Of a stretch of DNA of 64,000 nucleotides, positions 17,606 through 27,994 are shown piece after piece. Location of the stretch: contig NZ_CP150203.1 in assembly GCF_037969725.1 (NCBI RefSeq), positions 4,914,001 through 4,978,000 on the forward strand. Reading direction: 5' to 3'. This DNA comes from Paenibacillus sp. FSL W8-0426. Lineage in GTDB: Bacteria; Bacillota; Bacilli; Paenibacillales; Paenibacillaceae. A program made the translations under genes and the position numbers. The notes under the pieces were generated by a model. The model did no database searches and was not told the DNA's origin. It saw only the letters and a list, made by a program, of their open reading frames with translations. Each line of letters starts with the position of its first letter. The stretch's first letter is position 1.

Positions 17606-18283
17606 CTAGAAAAAGGACAGGATCAATTTGGCCAGATCAACGTACATGTTTTGCGCCAGCTCATAGAGCGGTTGGATCGTGACGTTCCTAAGTGCTGGAA
17701 TGACCAGAATCAAAAGGAAAATAAAAATGGACCATTGCTCCACGCCCCGCAGCTTGCTGCTTACGGAAGGCGGCAGTACATCTTCCAAAATACGATACCC
17801 GTCCAATGGCGGCAGGGGAATCAAGTTAAACAGGAACAAGAAAAAGTTCGTTAGGTTAAACATAACGAAGAACATTTGCACCGCCGTCAATAACCGTTCG
17901 TTTTCGATCCCACCCAACGTTCCTGAACCGACCAGGACCGCATATATGATCGTGCCCACGATCGCAAGCAGCAGGTTGCTGAGCGGTCCGGCAAGAGATA
18001 CAATGGCGCCCATCAGCCTCGGCTTGGCGAAGTTGGCGCGATTGACAGGCACGGGACGAGCCCAGCCGAAGCCTGCAATGAGCAGCAGAAGCACGCCGAG
18101 AAAATCGAAGTGCACGACCGGATTCAACGTCACCCGGCCAAGCAGTTTGGCCGTGGGGTCGCCGAATTTGTTCGCGAAATAGGCGTGGGCAAATTCATGC
18201 ACCGTGAACGCGATGATGATCGTCAGCAGAAAAAAAGGCAGCTGATCGAGCGGATAACGAAAAAACGAATTCAGAAAGTCCAT
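17606..18283 (-). CDS. Site-2 protease family protein (peptidase M50)
   Basis: A 225-residue multi-pass membrane protein of the M50 metalloprotease family. The zinc-binding HEFAH (HExxH) sits at about residues 29-33 within the first hydrophobic helix, and the later metal-ligand motif appears as PPLDGYRIL in the C-terminal part. An NPVVHFDFLG motif follows the first helix pair. It resembles the short YwhC-type members without PDZ domain; substrates are unknown. Its start lies three bases after the prmA stop, with AGAGGT overlapping the end of prmA, so the two genes are co-transcribed. This gene interrupts the prmA-rsmE order known in B. subtilis. Confidence 0.88.
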   Translation of the reverse strand: MDFLNSFFRYPLDQLPFFLLTIIIAFTVHEFAHAYFANKFGDPTAKLLGRVTLNPVVHFDFLGVLLLLIAGFGWARPVPVNRANFAKPRLMGAIVSLAGPLSNLLLAIVGTIIYAVLVGSGTLGGIENERLLTAVQMFFVMFNLTNFFLFLFNLIPLPPLDGYRILEDVLPPSVSSKLRGVEQWSIFIFLLILVIPALRNVTIQPLYELAQNMYVDLAKLILSFF

Positions 18284-18286
18284 GCG

Positions 18287-19252
18287 TTACCTCTTTCTGG
18301 CCACATACGCCAGCCAGTCCTCGTCGCGGTGCACCGCTTCAATTTCAAAACCGGCCGCCAGGAGTGCATCATGCACGACCTGCTCCTTGTTTTTCCAGAT
18401 GCCCGATGCGATATATACACCATCGGCTTCTAGAGCGTTGTAGACATCATCAATGAACAGCAAAATGATCTCCGCCAAAATGTTGGCCACGATCACTTTG
18501 ACCGGCAGGGCAACTCCGAGAGCCGGATCCTTGCTGCCGAGCACGGACAACAGATCGCTTTCTTTCACGGTAATGCGCTGCTCCAATCCGTTCAGACGCA
18601 CGTTCTCGGTTGCACTCGATACGGCTACCGGATCGAGGTCGAGGGCCAGCACATGCTTCGCGCCAAGCCGAACGGCACCGATGGCGAGAATGCCGGACCC
18701 TGTACCCACGTCAATCACTTCCTCGCCGCCTTGAATGACGGTTTCCAGCGTGCGCAGGCAAAGTGAGGTCGTCGGGTGCGTGCCCGTGCCAAACGCCATG
18801 CCCGGATCGAGTTCAATAATTTTTTCATCTGAACTTTCCGGCGTATACTCTTCCCATGTCGGCTTGATCGTCAAACGTTCCGAAACGCGCACCGGCTTGA
18901 AGTATTGCTTCCATGCATTCGCCCAGTCATCTTCGTCGACCGTGCGCACCTCATATCGAAGCTCTCCTGCTTCGATGTCAAACTCGGAGAGCTGTTCGAT
19001 TCTTGGAGCGATTTCCGATTGCAAGGCTTCCATATCCGTACCTTCCGAGAAGTATCCCTTGATCACGGCCTGGCCTTCGGGAATGTCGTTAAGCGGCAGT
19101 TCGTACCATTGGCCGTAAGAGGTGTCACGCTCTTTATTCAATGTGCCGGACTCTTCGATGGAAACCCCGCCGGCGCCCGCCTCATGCAAAAAGTTCGAAA
19201 TCATCTCCACAGCTTCCTCTGTGGTATGTATCGTCAATTCATGCCATAACAT
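18287..19252 (-). CDS. prmA: Ribosomal protein L11 methyltransferase PrmA
   Basis: PrmA methylates several amino groups of ribosomal protein L11. From the start MLWHELTIHTTEEAVEM the protein has 321 residues, normal for the family. The N-terminal L11-recognition domain is followed by the methyltransferase core, with DPGMAFGTGTHPTT and VIDVGTGSGILAIGA as SAM-binding motifs and VIVANILAEIIL as the NPPF-like catalytic-loop region. The open frame reaches 19345, but GAGGAGG directly before 19252 fixes the start. It leads an operon with the M50 protease gene. Confidence 0.95.
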   Translation of the reverse strand: MLWHELTIHTTEEAVEMISNFLHEAGAGGVSIEESGTLNKERDTSYGQWYELPLNDIPEGQAVIKGYFSEGTDMEALQSEIAPRIEQLSEFDIEAGELRYEVRTVDEDDWANAWKQYFKPVRVSERLTIKPTWEEYTPESSDEKIIELDPGMAFGTGTHPTTSLCLRTLETVIQGGEEVIDVGTGSGILAIGAVRLGAKHVLALDLDPVAVSSATENVRLNGLEQRITVKESDLLSVLGSKDPALGVALPVKVIVANILAEIILLFIDDVYNALEADGVYIASGIWKNKEQVVHDALLAAGFEIEAVHRDEDWLAYVARKR

Positions 19253-19342
19253 ACTTGATTTATCCTCCTCATATTCACACATCCCAACTATTGTACTACA
19301 CATGCCGTCCCAAGCACAAAGGCAGAGGTATGAAAACAACGG

Positions 19343-19368
19343 CAAAAAGCAGGATACCCACGCCCTGC
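19343..19368 (-). terminator. Short terminator after the YfhD cassette
   Basis: Minus strand GCAGG, a 10-base loop, CCTGC and TTTTT. The stem is only five GC-rich pairs, so strength may be modest. It separates the small stress-protein cassette from prmA. Confidence 0.55.
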
Positions 19369-19426
19369 GTGTAAATATCCCGCTTCTTCCTGTACACCTT
19401 TTCTCGCCTTGGGTTCATACGTCTGT

Positions 19427-19819
19427 TCAACGTATCGTTCCGCCGTTGCGAATGATCATTTCTTCCGCTTGAGCGAGTGAAGGCTCGGATACGGAAACGG
19501 ACAGCAGTACACCTTGGCGTTGCCCGGAAGTTGCGGGAACGGCAGGCGCATCGAACACTTCTCCTCCGGAGAGCATTTCCGGCTCATCGCTGATCAAGGA
19601 GAGCACGTTCAATTCACCGCTGAATCCGCCAAACCAAACCGTCGGCGCATTGCCGTTGCGATCCGCTGCCATCGATTGCGACAACGCTGTTCCTTCACTC
19701 AGGCTCTCAAGCCGGCATTGTCCGGGATTCAACAGCTCCAAAGACCTTCGGGCCGATTCGGCAGCCGTCCAGCTGCCAAATACCGCTTCAACGGTGACCG
19801 CCGAACGATCCTCAGTCAT
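19427..19819 (-). CDS. Small protein of unknown function, related to the product at 20033-20401
   Basis: No firm family assignment. The 130-residue protein starts VTVEAVFGSWTAAESARRSL, reminiscent of the strand-helix start of YflT-like general stress domains, has a variable middle, and ends in a beta-alpha segment VSVSEPSLAQAEEMIIRNGG. The last part parallels VVVDENLHHRAMSIIEQAGG at the end of the product at 20033-20401, and both begin with a similar strand-helix, so the two look like diverged paralogues flanking the YfhD gene. Its ATG overlaps the YfhD gene by eight bases, indicating co-translation. No signal peptide or membrane helix is seen. Confidence 0.7.
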   Translation of the reverse strand: MTEDRSAVTVEAVFGSWTAAESARRSLELLNPGQCRLESLSEGTALSQSMAADRNGNAPTVWFGGFSGELNVLSLISDEPEMLSGGEVFDAPAVPATSGQRQGVLLSVSVSEPSLAQAEEMIIRNGGTIR

Positions 19820-19991
19820 TCAGCTCGCGTCCCTGACGGCGGTCTGCCGCTTCGCTTCGGCGCAATGCCTCCACATCGTCATGGTCGGCAAGCTCTGCAC
19901 TGAATTCCACGTCTTCATTTTTGGCCGACTGGAGCTGTTTCATTTTTTCGGTCTTGGTTAAAACGTCGCTGGAATGTCTGTGATTTGCCAT
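19812..19991 (-). CDS. YfhD family small protein (59 residues)
   Basis: A 59-residue acidic, hydrophilic protein starting MANHRHSSDVLTKTEKMKQ. Its core DVEFSAELADHDDVEALRRS and following AADRRQGRE match the YfhD family pattern (DVEFSEELADxxDxEAxxRAxAAD) known from Bacillus; the function of that family is not established. AAGGAGG lies nine bases before the ATG. It overlaps the next gene by eight bases and lies 41 bases after the previous one, so it is the middle gene of a three-gene unit downstream of dnaJ. Confidence 0.8.
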   Translation of the reverse strand: MANHRHSSDVLTKTEKMKQLQSAKNEDVEFSAELADHDDVEALRRSEAADRRQGRELND

Positions 19992-20032
19992 GGTTTAAAT
20001 GCCTCCTTGATGTACGGATTAGGATTGGTGCG

Positions 20033-20401
20033 TCAAATCATTCCGCCCGCTTGTTCAATAATGGACATTGCACGGTGATGCAAATTTTCGTCCACAACGA
20101 CAGTAAGCAGGATATCCCTGCCCGTCGGACCGCCCTGACCGCCATCGCTCATGCCGCTGGCCGATGGGTCGGCCGCGGCCAGAATGCCGGATGAGGAATT
20201 GGTCCCCATCGTGTCCGGCACCCAGGATGAAAAACTGCCAGTGACGCCAGGGGTATATGAAGCCCCACTGGGTCCATCGCCGGCGTAACGACTGAAGCGA
20301 TCGATGGACATATCTTCCACGCGCAGCGCTTGCAGCTTTTTGGCCGCGCCTTCCGCTTGTTCGGGGCTGTGAAAATACGCCAAAATGTTTTTCTCGGTCA
20401 T
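20033..20401 (-). CDS. Small Gly/Ser-rich stress-protein-like product
   Basis: The 122-residue protein begins MTEKNILAYFHSPEQAEGAA, a strand-helix resembling the start of YflT-like general stress domains, then has a Gly/Ser/Pro-rich middle (residues about 40-90) and a C-terminal beta-alpha unit ILLTVVVDENLHHRAMSIIE ending in GG. Similar ends occur in the product at 19427-19819. AGGTGA lies just before the ATG at 20401; the longer open frame to 20560 overlaps the dnaJ terminator and is not used. Function unknown; the stress link is inferred from the fold-like pattern and from its YfhD neighbour. Confidence 0.7.
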   Translation of the reverse strand: MTEKNILAYFHSPEQAEGAAKKLQALRVEDMSIDRFSRYAGDGPSGASYTPGVTGSFSSWVPDTMGTNSSSGILAAADPSASGMSDGGQGGPTGRDILLTVVVDENLHHRAMSIIEQAGGMI

Positions 20402-20508
20402 CCGTTTCACCTGCTTCCTGAAATCTCTACGCGAGGGATACCCCACGTCAAACTTGTCTCGTCTGCTATCCTTCCGCAACCCTCCCGTAAATATGCAGAA
20501 CTTTGGCC

Positions 20509-20544
20509 ATAAAAAAAGCACCGCGCCGATTGGGACGCGATGCC
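20509..20544 (-). terminator. Terminator after dnaJ
   Basis: Minus strand GCATCGCG pairs with CGCGGTGC across a 10-base loop, followed by TTTTTTTAT. It lies about 50 bases after the dnaJ stop and closes the hrcA-grpE-dnaK-dnaJ transcript. Confidence 0.9.
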
Positions 20545-20590
20545 TTCTGTTGTATATCATATGTTGACGATTCAGAAACGTTCATGCAGC

Positions 20591-21706
20591 TCAATCGCCG
20601 CGGAACGCCCGTTTCACCCGGTCGAAGAACGATTGCTCATGCTCATGCGTCTGTTCTCCGCTCAAAGCGCCGAATTGGCGCAGCAGGTCTTTCTGTTCCT
20701 CGCTCAGCTTGCTAGGCGTAACGACGACCACCTTCACATGCTGGTCGCCCTGTCCCATGCCGCGAAGGCGCGGAACCCCTTTTCCTTTCAAGCGGAAATA
20801 GGTGCCCGTTTGTGTACCTGCGGGTATTTTGAGCTTCACTTTTTCCGTGAGCGTAGGGATTTCGATCTCGTCTCCCAGTGCTGCCTGGGCAAAAGTAAGC
20901 GGAACTTCGCAGTAAATATCATCACCTTCGCGCTCGAAGAAGTCATGCGATTTCACGCGAATGACGATATACAAATCTCCTGCAGGACCCCCGCGTAACC
21001 CGCCTTCGCCTTCGCCTGTCATGCGCAGCTGGGCACCGTCATCCACACCCGCCGGAATGCGCACATGGATTTGGCGCTGCTTGCGGACTTTGCCGCTGCC
21101 GCTGCATGTCGAGCATTTTTCCTTGATGATTTGGCCGGTACCGCTGCAGTTGGAGCAGGCACGGCGGTTGACCATGCGCCCAAACGGCGTATTCTGCACG
21201 ACTTCCTGCTGGCCGCTGCCGTGGCAGACGGAACACGTTTCCGGTCTTGTTCCAGGTTTCGCTCCGGAACCATGACAGGTATCGCAGCTTTCGGTGCGCG
21301 GAATGGTAATGTCGGTTTCCTTGCCGAACACCGCTTCCTTGAATTCGATCGTCATTGTGTATTGCAGGTCGTTCCCCCGCTGCGGCGCATTCGGATCGCG
21401 TCTGCCGCCACCGCCAAAGAACATATCAAAGATGTCACCGAAACCGCCGCCGCCGAAATCGGCTCCGCCAAATCCGCCTTGATTCGGGTCTATATGGCCA
21501 AATTGGTCATATTGGGCACGCTTCTGACTATCGCTGATGACATCGTAAGCTTCTTTGACTTCCTTGAATTTGGCTTCCGCATCCGGCGCTTTGTTTACGT
21601 CAGGGTGATACTGACGCGCCAGCTTGCGATACGCCTTTTTGATCTCGTCGTCGTTTGCGTTTTTGCTGACGCCGAGCACCTCATAATAATCACGCTTTTC
21701 AGCCAC
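20591..21706 (-). CDS. dnaJ: Chaperone protein DnaJ
   Basis: DnaJ stimulates DnaK ATP hydrolysis and delivers unfolded clients. The 371-residue protein is a full type I J-protein: J domain with HPD at residues 34-36, a Gly/Phe-rich linker ([20 protein letters not shown]), a zinc domain with four CxxCxGxG repeats ([32 protein letters not shown]), and the C-terminal peptide-binding domains. Last gene of the heat-shock operon, 139 bases after dnaK, followed by a strong terminator. Confidence 0.97.
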   Translation of the reverse strand: MAEKRDYYEVLGVSKNANDDEIKKAYRKLARQYHPDVNKAPDAEAKFKEVKEAYDVISDSQKRAQYDQFGHIDPNQGGFGGADFGGGGFGDIFDMFFGGGGRRDPNAPQRGNDLQYTMTIEFKEAVFGKETDITIPRTESCDTCHGSGAKPGTRPETCSVCHGSGQQEVVQNTPFGRMVNRRACSNCSGTGQIIKEKCSTCSGSGKVRKQRQIHVRIPAGVDDGAQLRMTGEGEGGLRGGPAGDLYIVIRVKSHDFFEREGDDIYCEVPLTFAQAALGDEIEIPTLTEKVKLKIPAGTQTGTYFRLKGKGVPRLRGMGQGDQHVKVVVVTPSKLSEEQKDLLRQFGALSGEQTHEHEQSFFDRVKRAFRGD

Positions 21707-21845
21707 TCTTCCACCCCCATGTCATACACCATACCGTACATCGTGACAAAAGGAAAGCCAAAGCACGGGAGCCCCGGCTATGACTTTCCCTTTGATCCGA
21801 ACGTCACCGATGTTTCAATGTCCAATCCTTATTCGTGAATTGGTG

Positions 21846-23771
<1,926 letters not shown>

Positions 23772-23836
23772 TCATTCTATATGAAGCTTCGCCAGAGTAC
23801 CTGCTCTTTCATCAGCCTGCTCGGTTCCTTCCGGAA

Positions 23837-24415
23837 TTATGAGCTGACTTTGACCATGGCCGGACGAAGAACCTTATCTTTCAACATGTACCCTTTTTGG
23901 ACTTCCTCGACAACGATTCCTTCTTCGTGCTCGTCGCTCTCCACCTGCATGATCGCTTGGTGGAATTCGGGATTGAACGGTTGTCCAACCGTTTCCATCG
24001 CAGTCAGACCTTCATTGCCCAGAACGGTTTCGAGCTGGCGGAAGATCATTTGAATGCCTTTGGCAAAAGATTCGGTTTCCGGGCCTTCAGGCACGGTCGC
24101 CATGGCACGCTCGAAGTTATCGATAACCGGTATCAGTTCCGTAACCAGCTTCATCGAAGCGTATTTGCCCAGCTCCTCTTTCTCCTTTTGCGTACGGCGA
24201 CGGAAGTTGTCGAAATCAGCCTGTGCACGCAGCAAACGTGTCTGGCTTTCTTCGGCTTCCGCTTTCAAACGGGCAAGCTCACCTTGCTCCTGTTCTGCCA
24301 TCTCGTCTGCCTGCGCTTCAGCAGCGCCTGCTTCATTGACGAGCTCCTGCTCTTCTTCAACCGTTGCTGTTTGTTCCTGCTGCTCTTCTGCTGCGAATGA
24401 TTGTTCCTCTTTCAA
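23837..24415 (-). CDS. grpE: Nucleotide exchange factor GrpE
   Basis: GrpE releases ADP from DnaK. The protein has a long Glu/Gln/Ala-rich N-terminal segment and coiled coil (about residues 1-75), then the family core FRRRTQKEKEELGKYAS, PVIDNFERAM, GIQMIFRQLE and the C-terminal beta wing (QPFNPEFHQAIMQ, ending KVLRPAMVKVSS). A GTG at 24424 lies inside the AAGGAGGTG ribosome site, so I prefer the TTG at 24415, eight bases after GGAGG, giving 192 residues. Second gene of the heat-shock operon. Confidence 0.93.
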   Translation of the reverse strand: MKEEQSFAAEEQQEQTATVEEEQELVNEAGAAEAQADEMAEQEQGELARLKAEAEESQTRLLRAQADFDNFRRRTQKEKEELGKYASMKLVTELIPVIDNFERAMATVPEGPETESFAKGIQMIFRQLETVLGNEGLTAMETVGQPFNPEFHQAIMQVESDEHEEGIVVEEVQKGYMLKDKVLRPAMVKVSS

Positions 24416-24466
24416 GATGTTCACCTCCTTAAAATAATGAACGCAGCCATCGCTGCCGCATCAGCC

Positions 24467-25498
24467 TTATTTAAACCGATGCGTCAGCATAGCCGTCAAA
24501 TCCGTAGATAATGCATGCAATATATGAATGACGCGTGCATAATCCATTCGCGTCGGCCCTAATATGCCTATGGAACCCAATGCTTCTCCGTCCAAGCAAT
24601 AACTTGCCGTAATCAAACTGCAATTCGCGAATGCCTCATGATCGTTTTCGGTGCCGATCCGGACCTGAATCCCCGATCCGCCCGGCACTGGCATCATCAA
24701 CTTCATGAGTGTCGGCGTTTCATCAAGCAGATCAAGAATATCCTTCACTTTCTCGACATCCTTGAACTCAGGCTGAGTCAGCATATTGGTCGCTCCGCTA
24801 AGGAACAACCGATTGTCATGTTCGTTGTCGAACGCACTGTTCAGTACCTGCATCACTTCTTCGTATCTTGAAATGTGCCGTTCCAATTCCTGCCCCAGCT
24901 CCGAATACAGTCGGGATTTCAACTTGTAGATCGGCACGCCGACCAGCTTGCTGTTGAGCAGATTCACCACTTTCTCCATTTCGGACACCGAAATTTCAGG
25001 CGGGATCTGAACGGTTTTGTTCTCTACCTGTCCGGTGTTTGTCACGATAATGGCTACGGCCGTACTGTCAGTAAGCGGCAGCAGCTGAAAATGGCGCAGC
25101 GAAGTATGGAACACCTCGGGACCGAGCATGATCGACGTATAATTCGTCATGTGAGACAAAATGACCGAAGCATGCTGGATGACCTGTTCCATGGCGTTCA
25201 GCTTTTCCGCGAAAAACGATTTGAGATCATCCAGTTCCCCCGGATTCACCTGATTCCATGGCACAAGATGATCGACGTAATATCGATAGCCTTTATGTGA
25301 AGGAATGCGGCCTGCCGATGTATGCGGCTGCTCCAAAAATCCCATTTCTTCAAGGTCTGCCATCTCATTGCGGATGGTCGCCGGACTATATCCGACGTCG
25401 CCTCTTTTGGAAATGCTGCGGGACCCTACGGGTTCAGCAGAGCGGATATAATCATCCACTATGGCGTTCAGTATCATTCGTTGACGCTCGGTTAACAT
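24467..25498 (-). CDS. hrcA: Heat-inducible transcription repressor HrcA
   Basis: HrcA binds CIRCE operators and represses class I heat-shock genes, with GroE as the known co-factor. From MLTERQRMILNAIVDDYI the protein has 343 residues. The N-terminal winged helix carries SAEPVGSRSISKRGDVGYSP and ATIRNEMADLEEMGFLEQPH; the GAF-like C-terminal domain follows. AAGGAGGG before 25498 selects this start. The CIRCE element lies about 40 bases upstream, so the operon hrcA-grpE-dnaK-dnaJ is autoregulated. Confidence 0.97.
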   Translation of the reverse strand: MLTERQRMILNAIVDDYIRSAEPVGSRSISKRGDVGYSPATIRNEMADLEEMGFLEQPHTSAGRIPSHKGYRYYVDHLVPWNQVNPGELDDLKSFFAEKLNAMEQVIQHASVILSHMTNYTSIMLGPEVFHTSLRHFQLLPLTDSTAVAIIVTNTGQVENKTVQIPPEISVSEMEKVVNLLNSKLVGVPIYKLKSRLYSELGQELERHISRYEEVMQVLNSAFDNEHDNRLFLSGATNMLTQPEFKDVEKVKDILDLLDETPTLMKLMMPVPGGSGIQVRIGTENDHEAFANCSLITASYCLDGEALGSIGILGPTRMDYARVIHILHALSTDLTAMLTHRFK

Positions 25499-25538
25499 GG
25501 TGAGTATTCCCTCCTTCTGACTGTACTGTCCCATGTCG

Positions 25539-25565
25539 TTAGCACTCCGGTTAGACGAGTGCTAA
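25539..25565 (-). promoter_or_regulatory. CIRCE operator (HrcA binding site)
   Basis: Perfect inverted repeat TTAGCACTC, nine bases, GAGTGCTAA: the consensus CIRCE sequence. It lies between the promoter and the hrcA start, the expected position for repression of the whole operon. Confidence 0.98.
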
Positions 25566-25576
25566 GCGGTACTACA

Positions 25577-25606
25577 AAAATACCAAACAGGCGTTAGCAT
25601 TGTCAA
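25577..25606 (-). promoter_or_regulatory. Sigma-A promoter of the hrcA operon
   Basis: Minus strand TTGACA (25601-25606), an 18-base spacer, TATTTT (25577-25582). The -35 is perfect, the -10 weaker. CIRCE follows immediately downstream, where the transcript should begin. Confidence 0.85.
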
Positions 25607-26127
25607 GTCGGTTTATATGTCCATCCCTTATATATAGTGTAGACGATTATTGCCGAAAGATAACCATCTCGAACATGATCTTTACAAGATATGCATTTCA
25701 AACTCTGACGGCTGCAAAGGATTTCGAAATAATGCGTTCATCCTTAATATCGGCATATCCTCGTCGGAAATTCATGAAAAATGGCCTCATTTATTTCTTA
25801 TGCATGTTTATACAGGCGTGCTGCCATCATTCCTTAATACAAGCTCTTCATCCAGTTCCATCGCTCAGTGCTAAGGAAGCCCCGCCCCCCATACATAGAA
25901 ACTCACTGCACCAGGTCCTATTCCCTTAATAAAGTCTCCCTTGGCACTAAGCGTTTGCCGAGAGCTGAAAGCTGCGCACATTATTGATTTACGATCATCA
26001 ACGACCGCAGCGCCGCAAGACGTTGCAACAAAAAGAACCGCACAGATCCGGAATGCACCGTTTCCCGCCATGCGATTCTTTTCATTGTTGTGTAAGGCAA
26101 TGTTCTTAAAAAACATAATCTTTCTAT
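25607..26127. other. Gene-free stretch of about 520 bases between hrcA promoter and GNAT gene
   Basis: No credible gene was found. Short open frames exist on both strands but lack ribosome sites and recognisable domains. The sequence is less GC-rich than its neighbours up to about 25,860. Near 25,864-25,953 two similar segments, CAGTGCTAAGGAAG and TTGGCACTAAGCG, are partly complementary but do not form a clean hairpin. No terminator for the upstream GNAT gene is evident. Confidence 0.5.
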
Positions 26128-26601
26128 TTATGCGGACATGAAATCCAGTTCTTTCACTACCGCAATCTCGTCGCAGCAGTCCTGTTTGCTGCAATGAATG
26201 CAGTCCGTCCACACCTTTTCGGGAAAAATCTCTTTATCCACGATAACAAACCCATTCTTCTCGAAAAACGACACTTCGTACGTCAATGCCATGACTTTCG
26301 GAATGCGTTGTCTGCGAGCCTCTTCGACCAGTCTGTCCAGCAGCAGGGAACCGATCCCCATCCCTTTATGGCCTTCGGATATACCAAGCGACCTGACCTC
26401 TACCAAATCTTCGCCCAATTTGCAAAGGGAACCACAACCAACAACCTCGCCATGCACTTCGGCAACGACGAAATGTTCCAGTTGTCTATGCAGCACTTCG
26501 CGCGAGCGCGGCAGCATAATGCCGCGCTCGGCATATCCCTTTATCATTTGATATAATGGCTCAACGTCTTCCGGTACGGCCTTTCTGCACACTGCCGACA
26601 T
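26128..26601 (-). CDS. GNAT family N-acetyltransferase, short ArgA-like
   Basis: A 157-residue acetyl-CoA-dependent acetyltransferase. The acetyl-CoA loop is in VRSLGISEGHKGMGIGSLLL (R/QxxGxG/A form KGMGIG), followed by VMALTYEVSFFEKNGF. The C-terminal WTDCIHCSKQDCCDEIAVVK has the cysteine-rich tail typical of short, kinase-less N-acetylglutamate synthase-like proteins, so a role in acetylating glutamate or a related amino acid is possible but unproven. AGGAGGAGAG sets the start at 26601; upstream codons to 26658 are unlikely. It has its own good promoter and interrupts the hemW-hrcA order known in B. subtilis. Confidence 0.88.
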   Translation of the reverse strand: MSAVCRKAVPEDVEPLYQMIKGYAERGIMLPRSREVLHRQLEHFVVAEVHGEVVGCGSLCKLGEDLVEVRSLGISEGHKGMGIGSLLLDRLVEEARRQRIPKVMALTYEVSFFEKNGFVIVDKEIFPEKVWTDCIHCSKQDCCDEIAVVKELDFMSA

Positions 26602-26696
26602 CCTGCTCTCTCCTCCTATTGCAGCCTTCCGAATGAAAGCTAACTCCGTAGTTGTCAATGACGAAAATTACACGCCCTGTAAAATCAATATGAATA

Positions 26697-26725
26697 AATA
26701 TACAACAGAGCGTATACAATTTCAA
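26697..26725 (-). promoter_or_regulatory. Sigma-A promoter for the GNAT gene
   Basis: Minus strand TTGAAA (26720-26725), a 17-base spacer, TATATT (26697-26702). It begins immediately after the hemW stop codon, so the GNAT gene is probably transcribed independently. Confidence 0.7.
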
Positions 26726-27910
26726 CTACGAATTCAGAGAAATCGAGCCTATAAATTCGGCAAAAACATCGTTGCCGAACAAAATTCCCTGCTCGCTCAG
26801 ACGGAAGCCGTCTTCCGTCCGTTCAAGCAGCCCGGCATTCAGCAATTTGGTTAACTGTATGGCAAACACTTCTTCCATTGGTATGCCGAATTGCTCTTGA
26901 AAACGCGATGCAGACGCCCCTTCCAGCATTCTCAGCCCCACCATCAGGAAATCCTCCATCGCTTCCTCGCGACTGATCTCTGCATGATCCAGACGGGGCA
27001 AGCCTGTTTTGGCAGCCTCCACATACGGGTTGATGCCTTTGATATTCATATGACGCTGACGGCCAACGTAACCATGCGCCCCCGCTCCGAGGCCATAATA
27101 ATCTTCGTTGCGCCAGTATGTTTTGTTATGCCGGCTTTCGAAGCCGGGTTTCGCAAAGTTGCTGATTTCGTATTGCACGTAGCCGGCTTCCTTCATCCGT
27201 TTCATCAACAACAGATACATTTGCAATTCATCATCTTCATGCGGCAGCGGCAGCTGGTTTTTTTGATACAGCGTGTGGAACAACGTATTCTCTTCCACTT
27301 TCAGGCTGTAGATCGAGTAGTGCGGCAAATGGAGCTCCAGCGCCCGGTCAATGCTCTCGTTCAGCATTTCCACCGTCTGGTTCGGGAGACCGAACATCAG
27401 GTCGATGGACAGATTGTGCAGCCCTGCGGCGCGCGCGTTTTCGAGACTGCGGTACACGTCATCCGTGTTGTGAATCCGGCCGATGCCTGTCAACAAATCG
27501 TTCTGGAACGCTTGAACGCCAAAGCTGACGCGATTCACGCCGCCTTCTTTCATGACGGCCAGCTTCTCGGCATCCGTTGTTCCCGGGTTGGCCTCCATGG
27601 AAAATTCGATGTCCTCCGCCCAATTCGGGAAATACGTTTTGACAGACTTCAGGAAAAAGGCCATTTCGTCCGGCTTGAGCACGGTTGGCGTCCCCCCGCC
27701 TACAAAGATCGTTTTGATCTCTCCGGGCGGCGTGGCTTTGACGGTATATTCCATCTCCCGCTCGAGTGCATGCAAATAATCCATGACGGGCTGGTCCTTC
27801 AGGACGTAGGAATTGAAATCACAGTAAAAACATTTGTTGGTGCAAAACGGAATATGCAGGTATACCGCTTGAGGCGCGCCTGCGTTCCGTGTATGTGCTG
27901 CCAAGGTCAT
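26726..27910 (-). CDS. hemW: Radical SAM family heme chaperone HemW
   Basis: HemW-type proteins bind haem and a 4Fe-4S cluster and were long annotated as oxygen-independent coproporphyrinogen oxidase. The 394-residue protein has the radical-SAM motif HIPFCTNKCFYCDF with cysteines 23, 27 and 30; the residue two places after the third Cys is Phe rather than the fourth Cys of true HemN, supporting HemW. A GGGTPT motif and the HemN C-terminal domain follow. The start at 27910 is set by AGAGGAGG. It follows lepA in the conserved order, separated by about 220 bases holding three hairpin repeats. Confidence 0.93.
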   Translation of the reverse strand: MTLAAHTRNAGAPQAVYLHIPFCTNKCFYCDFNSYVLKDQPVMDYLHALEREMEYTVKATPPGEIKTIFVGGGTPTVLKPDEMAFFLKSVKTYFPNWAEDIEFSMEANPGTTDAEKLAVMKEGGVNRVSFGVQAFQNDLLTGIGRIHNTDDVYRSLENARAAGLHNLSIDLMFGLPNQTVEMLNESIDRALELHLPHYSIYSLKVEENTLFHTLYQKNQLPLPHEDDELQMYLLLMKRMKEAGYVQYEISNFAKPGFESRHNKTYWRNEDYYGLGAGAHGYVGRQRHMNIKGINPYVEAAKTGLPRLDHAEISREEAMEDFLMVGLRMLEGASASRFQEQFGIPMEEVFAIQLTKLLNAGLLERTEDGFRLSEQGILFGNDVFAEFIGSISLNS

Positions 27911-27994
27911 GGCGAGTCCTCCTCTATTTGAAAAAGGAAAGCCTTTCGGCTTCCCCTTCAGCTCAGTCATATTCATACTGAATGTTGGTCGTAC

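Noticed and set aside
25600..25929. Plus-strand open frame of 109 codons in the hrcA-GNAT gap
   Set aside because: TTG start overlapping the hrcA -35 element, no ribosome site and no protein family resemblance.
25871..26212. Minus-strand open frame of 113 codons overlapping the GNAT gene end
   Set aside because: Starts inside the GNAT gene without a ribosome site; composition not protein-like.
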